The notes below the pieces were generated by a model that was not told where the DNA came from, did no database searches, and worked only from the letters and a program-made list of their open reading frames with translations. From positions 248,001 to 312,000 of the forward strand of contig CAWBJY010000004.1 of assembly GCA_963789215.1 (NCBI GenBank): a stretch of DNA of 64,000 nt, in the 5' to 3' direction. This DNA is from Phormidesmis sp963789215 (GTDB lineage: Bacteria > Cyanobacteriota > Cyanobacteriia > Phormidesmidales > Phormidesmidaceae). A program made the translations under genes and the position numbers. Positions 8,431-16,992 of the stretch are shown piece by piece (position 1 is the first letter of the stretch; each line of letters begins with the position of its first letter).

Positions 8431-11076
8431 ATGCCTATGCTAGATTCTTCTGCTGACGTTTCTTTTGAAGCTTCTAAGGCTGTTTCTAACAGTTTTGGTG
8501 AGGCTAGGCATGGCCCGGAGCTATTGGCCCCTGCGGGTAACTGGGACTGTGTGAAGGCGGCGGTGGAGAATGGCGCGGATGCGATTTATTTTGGCTTAGA
8601 CCGCTTTAACGCGCGGATGCGAGCGGATAATTTTACCCGCGAAGATCTGCCTGAGCTGATGGCGTTTTTGCATGGGCGCGGGGTGAAGGGCTATGTCACG
8701 CTGAATACGCTGGTGTTTCCGCAGGAGCTGAAGGCGGCGGCTCACTACTTGCGGACGATTATTGCGGCGGGTGTAGATGCGGCCATTGTGCAGGATGTGG
8801 GCATTTGTCGGCTGATTCGCCATTTGTCGCCAGATTTTCCGATTCATGCTTCTACGCAAATGACGGTGACTTCGGCGGCGGGCGTGGGGTTTGCGCAGCG
8901 GCTGGGCTGTCATTTGGTGGTGCTAGCGCGAGAGTGCTCGATTAAGGAAATTAATAAGATTCAGCGGCAGCTAAAGAAGGAGAATTTGGTGATGCCGCTG
9001 GAGACTTTTGTGCATGGGGCTTTGTGCGTCGCCTATTCGGGGCAGTGCTTGACGAGTGAGTCTTTGGGTGGGCGCTCGGCGAATCGGGGCGAATGCGCTC
9101 AGGCTTGCCGGATGACTTACGATTTGGTGGCGGATGGAAAGGCGGTGGATTTAGGCGATCGCGCATACCTCCTTAGCCCTCAAGACCTCTCTGGTTTACC
9201 AGTTATTCCTGAGCTGATTGATGCGGGTGTCGTGAGCTTAAAGATAGAAGGCCGACTGAAGACGCCAGAATATGTCGCGAATGTTGTTCGTGTTTATCGT
9301 CAGGCATTAGATAAAGTTGTTTTAGATTTGTCTAAAACTGACAGAGTAACTAAGAGGACAGCTGAGAGAGCAGCTGAGAGAACATCTGCAACAGATCTGA
9401 AGCTGCGAAAAACTCAGGCGACTTACCAACCTTCGCAGGCGGAGCGGTATTCTTTAGAAATGGCGTTCTCGCGGGGGCTGGCGACCGGGTGGTTCCAGGG
9501 TAGCGATAACCAGGCTTTGGTACATGCTCGCTTTGGGAAGAAGAGAGGGGCGTATGTTGGTAGAGTCTCTCGTATTCAAAAAAACAACAGAGACGCTCAG
9601 TTGGTGCTTGAAGTAGAAGTGCCGGTGAAGCCAGGTGACGGCGTTGTCATTGATAGCGGCCATCCGGATAGCGAACAGGGCGGACGACTGTATGCGGTGG
9701 AGAGAAGAGGAAAAGAGACTTTTGTTAGCTTTGGGCGGCGCGATGTTGATATGGCGCGGGTGCGGGTGGGCGATCGCCTTTGGAAGACCAGCGATCCTGA
9801 ATTAGACAAAGAGATTCGCCAGACTTATGCGGGCGACGTGCCGAAGTTTAAGCGGGCGATTTCAGTGGAAGTGAGCGGGCGCGTGGGCGAAGGGGTGCGG
9901 GCGATCGCGGTAGATGAGTTTGGGCGCAGCGTGGAAGCGGTGACGGACGTTTTGCTGGCGGCGGCTTATCGTAAACCTTTGACGACTGAGCGTTTGACGC
10001 AGCAGTTTTCGCGATTGGGAAATACGCCGTTTGAGCTGTTTGAGCTGAAGAATAAGCTGGTGGGCGAGGTGATGGTGCCGGTAAGCGCACTCAATCAACT
10101 GCGGCGAGAGTTGGTTGATCGGCTGTTAGATGTGCGATCGCAGCCACAATCTTGGACGCTGAATCCCCATGCGTCTTATCGCGATTTGCTGCCTGAGATG
10201 AGTGCGGCGAAAACAGCGGAGCCAAATTTGATTGCTTTGGTGCGATCGCCTGCTCAAATTCAGGCCGTTCTAGAATCGGGCCTCCGTACGCTTTACTGCG
10301 AACTGGAAGATCCGGTTCGCTATCAGCAGGCGGTGCAGCAGGTGAAAGACTTTAACGGGGCGGCTGGCCGTGAGACGGCTGAGATTTTTGTTGCGCCGCC
10401 GCGAATTACTAAGCCCAGTGAATACTACATTCTTGAACAGGTGAAGAAGGCGAATGCGGATGGCTATTTGGTGCGCAATTACGATCAGCTCGCGTTTTTT
10501 GAGGGCGATCGCTGCATTGGTGACTTTTCTTTGAATGTGGCGAATCCAATTGCGGCAGACTACTACAAAAGCGCGTTTTCGCTGGAGCGGCTGAGCGCTT
10601 CGTACGATTTGAATGTTCAGCAGTTAGAAGATCTGCTAGCGAGTGCGCCGCCCGACTGGTTCGATCTGACCATTCATCAGCATATGCCGATGTTTCATAT
10701 GGAGCACTGCGTTTTTTGTGCGTTTTTGTCGACAGGCACAGATTTTACAAACTGTGGGCGACCTTGCGATCGGCATGAGGTGAAGCTGCGCGATCGCACG
10801 GGCACTGAGCATGTTTTGCAGGCAGATGCGGGCTGTCGCAATACGGTGTTTAACGGGGTGGCGCAGACGGGAGCGGAGTTTGTGACTCGGCTAATAGATA
10901 AAGGGGCGCGGCATTTTCGAGTGGAGTTTTTGAACGAGAATGCGCAGCAGGTAAAGCAAACGCTAGTGGCCTATCAGCGATTGCTAAAGGGCGATATTAG
11001 CGGTGGGGATCTGTGGCGATCGCTCAGCTTATCGAGCCAGATGGGCGTGACTAGAGGTGCGTTGGAGAAAGGGTGA
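8431..11076 (+). CDS. U32 family protein, RlhA-like
   Basis: About 881 residues. The N-terminal U32 domain has ELLAPAGNWDCVKAAVENG, the HASTQMTV segment, the U32 signature region with RGECAQACR, and KIEGRLKTPEYV. A long C-terminal part of the DUF3656 type carries further cysteines (HCVFCAFLSTG, CGRPCDRHE, DAGCRNTVFN). E. coli RlhA, which hydroxylates 23S rRNA C2501, has this architecture and an iron-sulfur centre, so an RNA hydroxylase role is more likely than proteolysis (inference from family). Between about residues 295 and 335 is a Lys/Arg/Thr/Ala-rich insert with imperfect 12-bp duplications at 9360-9385. I chose the ATG at 8431 over a TTG at 8419. The gene is much longer than RlhA because of the insert and extended middle. 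Confidence 0.75.
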   Translation: MPMLDSSADVSFEASKAVSNSFGEARHGPELLAPAGNWDCVKAAVENGADAIYFGLDRFNARMRADNFTREDLPELMAFLHGRGVKGYVTLNTLVFPQELKAAAHYLRTIIAAGVDAAIVQDVGICRLIRHLSPDFPIHASTQMTVTSAAGVGFAQRLGCHLVVLARECSIKEINKIQRQLKKENLVMPLETFVHGALCVAYSGQCLTSESLGGRSANRGECAQACRMTYDLVADGKAVDLGDRAYLLSPQDLSGLPVIPELIDAGVVSLKIEGRLKTPEYVANVVRVYRQALDKVVLDLSKTDRVTKRTAERAAERTSATDLKLRKTQATYQPSQAERYSLEMAFSRGLATGWFQGSDNQALVHARFGKKRGAYVGRVSRIQKNNRDAQLVLEVEVPVKPGDGVVIDSGHPDSEQGGRLYAVERRGKETFVSFGRRDVDMARVRVGDRLWKTSDPELDKEIRQTYAGDVPKFKRAISVEVSGRVGEGVRAIAVDEFGRSVEAVTDVLLAAAYRKPLTTERLTQQFSRLGNTPFELFELKNKLVGEVMVPVSALNQLRRELVDRLLDVRSQPQSWTLNPHASYRDLLPEMSAAKTAEPNLIALVRSPAQIQAVLESGLRTLYCELEDPVRYQQAVQQVKDFNGAAGRETAEIFVAPPRITKPSEYYILEQVKKANADGYLVRNYDQLAFFEGDRCIGDFSLNVANPIAADYYKSAFSLERLSASYDLNVQQLEDLLASAPPDWFDLTIHQHMPMFHMEHCVFCAFLSTGTDFTNCGRPCDRHEVKLRDRTGTEHVLQADAGCRNTVFNGVAQTGAEFVTRLIDKGARHFRVEFLNENAQQVKQTLVAYQRLLKGDISGGDLWRSLSLSSQMGVTRGALEKG

Positions 11077-11103
11077 GCGGTTCGGTTTGCTTATTAAGGG
11101 CTG

Positions 11104-11119
11104 TACCGAACGATCGGTA
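11104..11119. promoter_or_regulatory. TetR-type operator palindrome
   Basis: TACCGAACGATCGGTA is an inverted repeat with 6-bp perfect arms around four central bases. It resembles known TetR-family operators of the ACCGAACGTTCGGT kind. It lies 125 bp before the TetR gene. A second, half-conserved copy is at 11143-11157. Autoregulation is the natural reading. Confidence 0.65.
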
Positions 11120-11142
11120 AATGCTGTTAGAGATACTGTTAG

Positions 11143-11157
11143 ATAGAACGAACGGTA
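11143..11157. promoter_or_regulatory. second, weaker TetR-type site
   Basis: On the minus strand this reads TACCGTTCGTTCTAT. It matches the TACCG..CG.TC half of the palindrome at 11104-11119 but has a degenerate second arm. It is 87 bp before the TetR start. It could be a second operator for cooperative binding. Confidence 0.45.
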
Positions 11158-11243
11158 CAATTGCCTGGGGAAAGTGCGCCCCTTGACTAAGCGTTAAATA
11201 AGCGGTCTTACTTTCTAGTACAACATTTCTGCAAAACGCTACT

Positions 11244-11804
11244 ATGGCCCGTGAAACTCATCTACCTGTATTATTTCAGCTTTTTCGCCAGTACGGTTAC
11301 GACGGCGTGAGTCTTTCTCAAATCGCCACTAAGACTGAGTTAGGAAAGGCGAGCCTTTATCATCATTTTCCAGGTGGAAAGGCTGAGATGGTGACTGCGG
11401 CGCTGGCCTATAGAGGGCTGTGGGTGGAGGAGAACGTTTTTTTACCGCTGCGAGCAGATAGGCCAGCGCTGGCTCGGTTTCAGCAGATGTGCGATCGCCT
11501 GAGTGAGCTATACCAGTCTGGGCAGTCTCCTTGCCTATTGGCGGCGCTGACGACGGGCGCGAAGCGAGATGTTTTTCAGGCGCAGGTCAAGGGGCACTTA
11601 CAGCGGTTGATTGGGGCGATCGCTGAGGTGCTGCTAGCGTCTGGGCTAGATCCGCAGGCGGCTCGGCAAAGGGCTGAGGAGGCTATTATGACGATTCAGG
11701 GATCGCTGATTTTGGCTCGCGGGCTGGACGATTTTACTGTTTTTGAGCGGGCGATCGCGTCTATTCCTGAGCGGCTGTGTGCGGGCCTAGATTCTAAGTC
11801 CTGA
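11244..11804 (+). CDS. TetR family transcriptional regulator
   Basis: A 186-residue regulator. The N-terminal TetR helix-turn-helix is clear: YGYDGVSLSQIATKTELGKA followed by SLYHHFPGGKAEM at about residues 20-52. The C-terminal ligand domain resembles the LmrA/YxaF group. The N-terminus is slightly shorter than usual. Two operator-like sites precede the gene, so it probably represses itself. The adjacent genes are convergent (pirin) or upstream on the same strand (U32), so no obvious target besides itself lies in this window. The effector is unknown. Confidence 0.88.
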   Translation: MARETHLPVLFQLFRQYGYDGVSLSQIATKTELGKASLYHHFPGGKAEMVTAALAYRGLWVEENVFLPLRADRPALARFQQMCDRLSELYQSGQSPCLLAALTTGAKRDVFQAQVKGHLQRLIGAIAEVLLASGLDPQAARQRAEEAIMTIQGSLILARGLDDFTVFERAIASIPERLCAGLDSKS

Positions 11805-11836
11805 CTGGATTAGGATGACTTTTTTTACGCTCAGCA

Positions 11837-12781
11837 TCACATAATCTGCTCTTGAGGAGACTTTTCGTAGCTGTCTTCTGGCAGTGGAATAAACTCGTCT
11901 TCGTCGGGGACTGCTGTGAAGGTTTGCGCTTTCCAATCTTGTTTGGCCTGCTCAATTCGCGCTGGGCGGCTAGATACGAAGTTCCACCATTTGGCTCTGC
12001 GCCCTAGCGGTTCGCCCCCGATGACAATACAGCGAGCGGCGTCTGTCGCTGAAATTTCAATTGATTCCCCAGTGGTTAAGACTACTAAGCGATGCTGCTC
12101 TATGGGCTTGTCTGCAATAGAAAGACCGGTTGTGATGCTATATACTGCCTGCTCGCTGTATTTGGGTGGCAGCGTAAATCGACCGCCGGGCGCTAGCTGT
12201 ACGTCCAGATACAGCATGGGAGAATAGGTCTGTACGGGCGATCGCTGGCCATAGGCTTCTCCCGCAATGAGCTTGATGGCTGCGCCGTTTTTTGTCCAGT
12301 GGGGCAACTCTGCTGCGGGGTAGTGGCGGAAGCTGGGTTCACTCTCTTCGTTGGCTTCCGGTAGCGCTATCCAGGTTTGAATTCCGTGCAGCGTGTCGGT
12401 TTTGTCTCGGCTGGCATCGGGCGATCGCTCCGAATGGACAATTCCTTTTCCGGCTGTCATCCAGTTGACCGCGCCAGGAAGAATTTCTTGCACGCTGCCT
12501 AAGCTGTCGCGGTGTAGCAGTGAGCCTTCGAACAGATAGGTGAGCGTGGCCAAATTGATGTGGGGATGGGGGCGCACATCAATGCCTTTGCCTGGAGGGA
12601 AGGTGGCTGGCCCTAGATGATCGAAGAAGATAAAAGGGCCAACTAGCGTGCGTTCGTCTTGTGGCAGGCTGCGGCGGGCTTTAAATCCGCCAAGGTCTTT
12701 GACGTGGGGGGTGATGAGTTGCTGTATAGACATTGGTGCGGATGTTGGTACGGGCCTTGGTACGGGCATTGGCTTGGACAT
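11837..12781 (-). CDS. pirin family protein
   Basis: A 314-residue two-cupin protein. The pirin metal-ligand motifs are visible: RPHPHINLAT supplies two histidines and GIVHSER supplies the third histidine and the glutamate. The second cupin follows with the HRLVVLTTG region. Bacterial pirins bind iron, and some have quercetinase activity; the substrate here is unknown. The first 16 residues are a proline-, methionine- and valine-rich stretch encoded by imperfect 12-bp repeats, and a start at 12733 would remove it. The gene is convergent with the TetR gene, with 32 bp between stops. Confidence 0.88.
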   Translation of the reverse strand: MSKPMPVPRPVPTSAPMSIQQLITPHVKDLGGFKARRSLPQDERTLVGPFIFFDHLGPATFPPGKGIDVRPHPHINLATLTYLFEGSLLHRDSLGSVQEILPGAVNWMTAGKGIVHSERSPDASRDKTDTLHGIQTWIALPEANEESEPSFRHYPAAELPHWTKNGAAIKLIAGEAYGQRSPVQTYSPMLYLDVQLAPGGRFTLPPKYSEQAVYSITTGLSIADKPIEQHRLVVLTTGESIEISATDAARCIVIGGEPLGRRAKWWNFVSSRPARIEQAKQDWKAQTFTAVPDEDEFIPLPEDSYEKSPQEQIM

Positions 12782-12808
12782 AGCGACCTGAATGTTTAGC
12801 TGGAATTT

Positions 12809-14197
12809 TTACAGAGGTTTGCTCGTTCTAAATCGTTCTTTTGCCTCTTCGAAGGCGGTCGCCATCACCTGCTGAATTCTCTCTGGGTCGGGCTTTTTAC
12901 CCCCCATCAAATCGCCAAAATAGGCGCAGGCTCCTTCGCCTAGCGCCCAGGTGTATCCTGCGGCCCAAGAGGCGGCGATGACGCTGCCAAATCCAGGGAT
13001 AAATTTGATCAGCTCTCGGCCAATGGCTTGGGCAAAGAAGCCACCTGCGATCGCGCTGACCACACCGCCCGCCTGTGAGGGCGATAGCTTTTGCCCGTAA
13101 AGCTGGCCTAATAGTCCCACCATTGAAACCTGCAGTGCCGTAAGTACAGGCATTGTAGCGAACGGGAGGGGAACGGCTGCTAGCGTGGCGGAGATAATAG
13201 CAAATGCCGAAATGTATCGTCGGCCAACGTCCTTGTAAAGGTTGCCGAGCTGGGCGCTAGCAGCGTCTTGTTCGTCGATTAGCTGGTATATGGTTTTGGC
13301 TTCGGCTTCAGGTAGCAGCTCGGCCAGCGCATCTCTGAGGGCATTTTGACCATAGAAAACGGGCGAAAATTCGTCTTCTTCTAGCGTGAAGTCTAGCAGT
13401 ACAGAGCGGTCAAAGCAGTCTGAAAAGGTTGCTTGAATGGCCTCGTAGGCGCGATTAATTTCCGGCAGGTCGGGTGGGTAGGTGGGATGATCGGGGTAAC
13501 TGGGCGGATAGAGTTCGTGCAGGCAGGTTACGGCAAGCAGAGCGGGAATGCCAGGATTTTCCTGTCTGAGCTTGCGAGCAATTTGCTGAAGCTGATCGAC
13601 GGCAAAGTCGCTGATTTTTACGGTCAGAATAAGAATGCAGGCGTGGCGGCTGGCCTGCTGTAGCTCGCTAGTCAGTTCGGCGACAATATCTGTGGTGGCC
13701 TGGTTGATGTCGCCTAGCCCAACGGTATCGGTAAAAATCAGCAGCGGCAGCTCGTCCGAAGGGTAGGCGTAGCGCTTTGTATTTTGAGTATGGGGACGAA
13801 ATCCCTGGCCAATGATGTCGGCGGAGACGCCGGTGAGTCCACGGACAATCGAGCTTTTTCCGGCTTGGGGTTTGCCGATCAGCAGCGCCTCGGTGGTTGG
13901 TAGCTCAGCGCGTACCTGCTGAAGAATCTCGGCAATGCGTTCGTCGCTGACGCTAAACGCGCTGAAGATGGTTTGGGCGTTGTTCTGGGCGCTGTCGCGG
14001 GCAGTGTTGTAGGCTTCGCGAAGCTGTCTGGCATCGGTTGGTAGCCAGCTGGCGGCGCGGTTGCTGACGTCTTTCCAAAGCTTTGTCGGTAGGCTGGTGA
14101 CCTGCGTTAGCCACTGCTCCTTTCGGCTGCTGGGGGCAACTGGCGGACCGGACTTTTCGTTTTCGTGATCAGAAGGGGGCTGCTGAAGATCGTCCAT
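12809..14197 (-). CDS. GTPase with DUF697 domain
   Basis: About 462 residues. A disordered polar N-terminus is followed by the P-loop GKPQAGKSS at about 108-116 and a G3-type DTVGLGD at about 157-163. The G4 position reads TCLHE instead of N/TKxD, so guanine specificity is uncertain. After about residue 320 comes a hydrophobic, alanine- and glycine-rich region of DUF697 type that can insert in or lie on a membrane. It is the third protein of this kind in the window. The start at 14197 (ATG) is preferred to the GTG at 14203. It ends 27 bp before the pirin start on the same strand, so co-transcription is likely. Confidence 0.78.
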   Translation of the reverse strand: MDDLQQPPSDHENEKSGPPVAPSSRKEQWLTQVTSLPTKLWKDVSNRAASWLPTDARQLREAYNTARDSAQNNAQTIFSAFSVSDERIAEILQQVRAELPTTEALLIGKPQAGKSSIVRGLTGVSADIIGQGFRPHTQNTKRYAYPSDELPLLIFTDTVGLGDINQATTDIVAELTSELQQASRHACILILTVKISDFAVDQLQQIARKLRQENPGIPALLAVTCLHELYPPSYPDHPTYPPDLPEINRAYEAIQATFSDCFDRSVLLDFTLEEDEFSPVFYGQNALRDALAELLPEAEAKTIYQLIDEQDAASAQLGNLYKDVGRRYISAFAIISATLAAVPLPFATMPVLTALQVSMVGLLGQLYGQKLSPSQAGGVVSAIAGGFFAQAIGRELIKFIPGFGSVIAASWAAGYTWALGEGACAYFGDLMGGKKPDPERIQQVMATAFEEAKERFRTSKPL

Positions 14198-14341
14198 GTC
14201 CACCGTTCGCGTTTGCCTATATCAACTTTCATTTTAGACGACCGGCTTTCTATACAAGGGTGCGTCTGCCATGATTTAGCATTTTAGCGAGCGATGGACT
14301 GCCTTTTTTTTAGTACTATCTGCCGGGGCTATTTGTCGGGA

Positions 14342-14647
14342 CTAGTAGAAGATGTCTGGCTGCTCTAGGGTGCTGGGCTGAGGCATGGACTCAAACTGAG
14401 ACATTTCTTCGAGGGTGATAGAGAGCGATCGCCGCACTCGAACGTTGTCTATGCCTAGCGCAACGGCGGCAATGAAAACTGTCCACCACAGAGGGTTAAG
14501 CACTGGAACTATCAGCGCTTCAATGATGGAGAATCGTTCAAATCTCAGCGTGGGTAGGTGTCTTGCTTTTTCTAATGCGATGCGATCGCGAACTTGAGAT
14601 ACTGCTGGCTCGAGGAGTGCGATCGCCCAACCTACTCGGCTTTATTG
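14342..14647 (-). pseudogene. displaced C-terminal part of the anti-sigma-like gene
   Basis: This minus-strand frame is offset by one base from the anti-sigma-like frame and has no start codon of its own. It opens after a TAA and runs about 100 codons to a TAG. It reads as real protein: an amphipathic stretch (DRIALEKARHLPTLRFERFS), then a hydrophobic span (ALIVPVLNPLWWTVFIAAVA) typical of a single membrane helix, then a polar tail ending in QPDIFY. It is best explained as the missing end of the gene at 14538-15113, separated by a frameshift, a sequencing error or a recoding event. Confidence 0.6.
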
Positions 14648-15113
14648 CAAAGGGGGCAGCTTCAGTGCCATCGAGAATGGGCGATAGGAAATGGTCATTA
14701 AAATCGCAGGCGGCTTGGTCTGGCTTCCCTTGGTCTGACTTGCCCTGATTTTGTCCTGGCATAATCGCGTCTGTTACGACTCCACGCGTGGCTACTTCAT
14801 CGAGCACGATGCTCTGTGCCGGTAAACCTAGTGCAGTATCTGCCCAGCCTTCCGATCCGTCTTGAGATCTGGCGGTTGACCATGCGGTTTGGCGTAGTGA
14901 CCTAACGGTGGCCGTATTTCTTAGCCTAGTGATGTTACTCGCTAGCTGTGGGTTCTCCGCTAAAATCTCAGCGATGCTCTTCTCTTCTTCCGGCGTGAGA
15001 TTACCTAGCACGAATCCGGCTATTAGTTCGTTCCACCTTTCCATACGGTTTAGTTCGCTGCGTTTGGGCTGATGCATTTCGATAATGTCGACTCGGTTCA
15101 CAACTTCGTCCAT
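14538..15113 (-). CDS. anti-sigma factor-like protein, N-terminal part
   Basis: A 191-residue frame. The first 80 residues resemble the N-terminal domain of membrane anti-sigma factors: an amphipathic helix with WNELIAGFVLGNLTPEEEKS, then NPQLASNITRLRNTATV. Such domains bind ECF sigma factors. A polar linker follows. The last 30 or so codons (SISSSRSHRIRKSKTPTHAE) look like out-of-frame reading. Shifting one base near 14640 opens a frame to 14342 that encodes a membrane helix and tail. The intact gene was therefore probably about 255 residues with a C-terminal membrane anchor. No sigma factor gene is adjacent. Confidence 0.6.
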   Translation of the reverse strand: MDEVVNRVDIIEMHQPKRSELNRMERWNELIAGFVLGNLTPEEEKSIAEILAENPQLASNITRLRNTATVRSLRQTAWSTARSQDGSEGWADTALGLPAQSIVLDEVATRGVVTDAIMPGQNQGKSDQGKPDQAACDFNDHFLSPILDGTEAAPFAIKPSRLGDRTPRASSISSSRSHRIRKSKTPTHAEI

Positions 15114-15594
15114 GACACTGTTGTTCTCGAATAGTTTCCTAATAGCTCAGCGCTGATATTTTAAGCGGTATCTAGGTACAGACAGAGATAGAGACCTTTC
15201 GGTTCCTTTCTCGAGATTGTTTGACGTTTCGTAAAGACCTTCTAAGCGCTATGGGTGCTAAGAACAAAAATTAGCTCATAGCTCTGATTTTTCTTTGAAT
15301 TTTGTCAATTAATTGCCTCAAAAATATTTCAGCCTCTTAGTACTTTTCTGATACCTAGAGAAAACCATTGTCTGTACGACCCGGTGGTAGATAGCTTTGA
15401 ACACTTTTAAGCTTTACTTTTGAGCTTTACGCAAGCTTCATTGAAACTTTATTTTAGCGGCGATTGGACTATACAGTGTAGTCCTTTGGTGCTAACTGGT
15501 CGGATCATTATTTGCTATTTCTTCCTGACTCCCTATATACGGACGTTTCGAGCCTTAATAAGTATACGTATGGATATTAGAACAACTTTTTGAG
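15114..15594. other. long AT-rich spacer with one palindrome
   Basis: About 480 bp without a credible gene. It holds the anti-sigma gene promoter (minus) and probably the promoter of the short transcript that ends at 15800. The only clear structure is the 19-bp palindrome at 15466-15484. Confidence 0.5.
15466..15484. promoter_or_regulatory. 19-bp operator-like palindrome
   Basis: GGACTATACAGTGTAGTCC has two 9-bp arms matching at eight of nine positions around a central A. It lies about 110 bp upstream of a short open frame that ends at a strong terminator. The size and symmetry fit a dimeric repressor site, but I cannot name the regulator. Confidence 0.45.
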
Positions 15595-15723
15595 GTGAAA
15601 AAGTTTACGGAAGATAGCGCTTTTAACAAAAATGATGTACGACCAGTTGATGTTGAAAGAATTGACTTGGCCCGTTTGGTAATAAGGCCGTTTGAACAGA
15701 GTCGTAGGGTTGATGTGAGCTGA
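15595..15723 (+). CDS. possible 42-residue small protein
   Basis: A GTG-started frame encodes 42 residues, charged and non-hydrophobic (MKKFTEDSAF at the start, RLVIRPFEQSRRVDVS at the end). It lies just before a strong intrinsic terminator and after a palindrome, so the region is probably a separate transcription unit. The ribosome binding site is weak: only GAG touches the start. The same transcript could instead be a non-coding RNA. Confidence 0.3.
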   Translation: MKKFTEDSAFNKNDVRPVDVERIDLARLVIRPFEQSRRVDVS

Positions 15724-15761
15724 CGCGAATAGTTGATGTGAATAGTTGATATGAATAACTC

Positions 15762-15800
15762 AGGCAAGAAAATATCTTAAGGATTTTCTTGCCTTTTTTT
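15762..15800 (+). terminator. intrinsic terminator
   Basis: AGGCAAGAAAAT at 15762-15773 pairs perfectly with ATTTTCTTGCCT at 15783-15794 around a 9-nt loop and is followed by a run of T to 15800. It ends a plus-strand transcript that contains no annotated gene other than the 42-codon frame. The aldo/keto reductase starts 75 bp further on. Confidence 0.85.
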
Positions 15801-15874
15801 GTTCTTTCTGATGTCTGATTTTAGCGCTTGCCTGTGGGAGAATATGCCAACAGTACTCTTCCAAAGTCTTATCT

Positions 15875-16840
15875 ATGCAACTGACGCTACCCAAAATGGG
15901 ATGTGGCACCTGGGCCTGGGGAAATCGTCTCCTTTGGGACTATCGAGTAGAGATGGATGAGTCTCTACAGGCGGTTTTCGACTTTTGTGTAAGCCAAGGC
16001 ATTACGCTGTTTGATACTGGAGATTCTTATGGGACGGGCAAGCTAAGCGGGCAGAGCGAGAAGCTGTTGGGTCAGTTTAAGGCGGCCTATGAGGGCGAGC
16101 ATAAAGAACAGATTTGCTTGGCGACTAAGCTAGCGCCTTATCCCTGGCGGCTGACGCGCGGCTCTATGGTGTCGGCTGGTCTGGCCTCGGCGCAGCGGCT
16201 GGGCGAACTGGATCTGGTGCAGATGCACTGGACAACGGCAAATTATTTTCCTTGGCAGGAAGGGCCTTTGTTGGATGGGTTGGCCGATCTGTGCGATCGC
16301 GGTATTGCAAAAGGTGTTGGACTCTCCAACTATGGGCCAAAGCGTCTGCAATGGGCGCATCAGCGACTAGGGGCGCTAGGGATCAAGGTACAGACTTTGC
16401 AGGTACAGTACTCACTGCTCTCGACCTATCCGGTGAGCGAACTGAATTTGAAGTCGGTTTGTGACGAGCTAGATATCCAGCTCATTGCTTACAGCCCGCT
16501 GGCGTTGGGCCTGTTGACGGGTAAATATGCCAAAAAATCTGATTTGCCAGGGGGGTTGAGAAAGCTGGCGTTAGGCCAAATTCTGCCGGGCGCCGCGCCG
16601 TTGTTGAGCTGCCTTGGGGCGGTGGCCGCAGGTCGTAACAAAACGATGGCTCAAGTGGCACTTAACTGGTGCATTGGTAAAGGGACTGTCCCTATTCCAG
16701 GGGCTAAAAATCTGCAGCAGGCAAAGCAAAATGCGGGTGCCCTGGGCTGGTCTCTGGAGGCGGGTGAGATGGCCGAGCTAGAAGCGGCAGCGGCGGCCTG
16801 CGATAAACAAATGGTTCAGAACATTTTTCAGAGCCGATAG
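15875..16840 (+). CDS. aldo/keto reductase
   Basis: A 321-residue NADP(H)-dependent oxidoreductase with a TIM-barrel fold. The catalytic tetrad can be placed: Asp47 and Tyr52 in FDTGDSYGTG, Lys85 in LATKL, His118 in LVQMHW. The cofactor end (KGTVPIPGAKN) is also present. Plant and cyanobacterial relatives of this subgroup are annotated as pyridoxal reductase-like or general aldehyde reductases; the substrate cannot be read. It starts 75 bp after an intrinsic terminator, so it has its own promoter. It may be followed in the same direction by the GST gene after about 150 bp. Confidence 0.9.
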   Translation: MQLTLPKMGCGTWAWGNRLLWDYRVEMDESLQAVFDFCVSQGITLFDTGDSYGTGKLSGQSEKLLGQFKAAYEGEHKEQICLATKLAPYPWRLTRGSMVSAGLASAQRLGELDLVQMHWTTANYFPWQEGPLLDGLADLCDRGIAKGVGLSNYGPKRLQWAHQRLGALGIKVQTLQVQYSLLSTYPVSELNLKSVCDELDIQLIAYSPLALGLLTGKYAKKSDLPGGLRKLALGQILPGAAPLLSCLGAVAAGRNKTMAQVALNWCIGKGTVPIPGAKNLQQAKQNAGALGWSLEAGEMAELEAAAAACDKQMVQNIFQSR

Positions 16841-16992
16841 GGTTACTCGCTGGGCATCTTGCGTCGCCACCGGGTTTGGTAATTGCTATTTTCAGATGCA
16901 GCGAGAGAGGCAGCGAGCCTGGTTTTAGCCAGATGATGCCTCTGATGCGGTGGCGTTATACTCAAAGGCGGTATCAGTTTTTAGGTTGTTTT

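Noticed and set aside
14415..14597. 60-residue plus-strand frame
   Set aside because: It is antisense to the displaced anti-sigma C-terminus, which has a clear membrane helix on the minus strand.
15555..15767. 70-residue minus-strand frame
   Set aside because: It lies over the terminator and the 42-codon plus-strand frame, and its composition (Ser, Thr and Leu rich) looks accidental.
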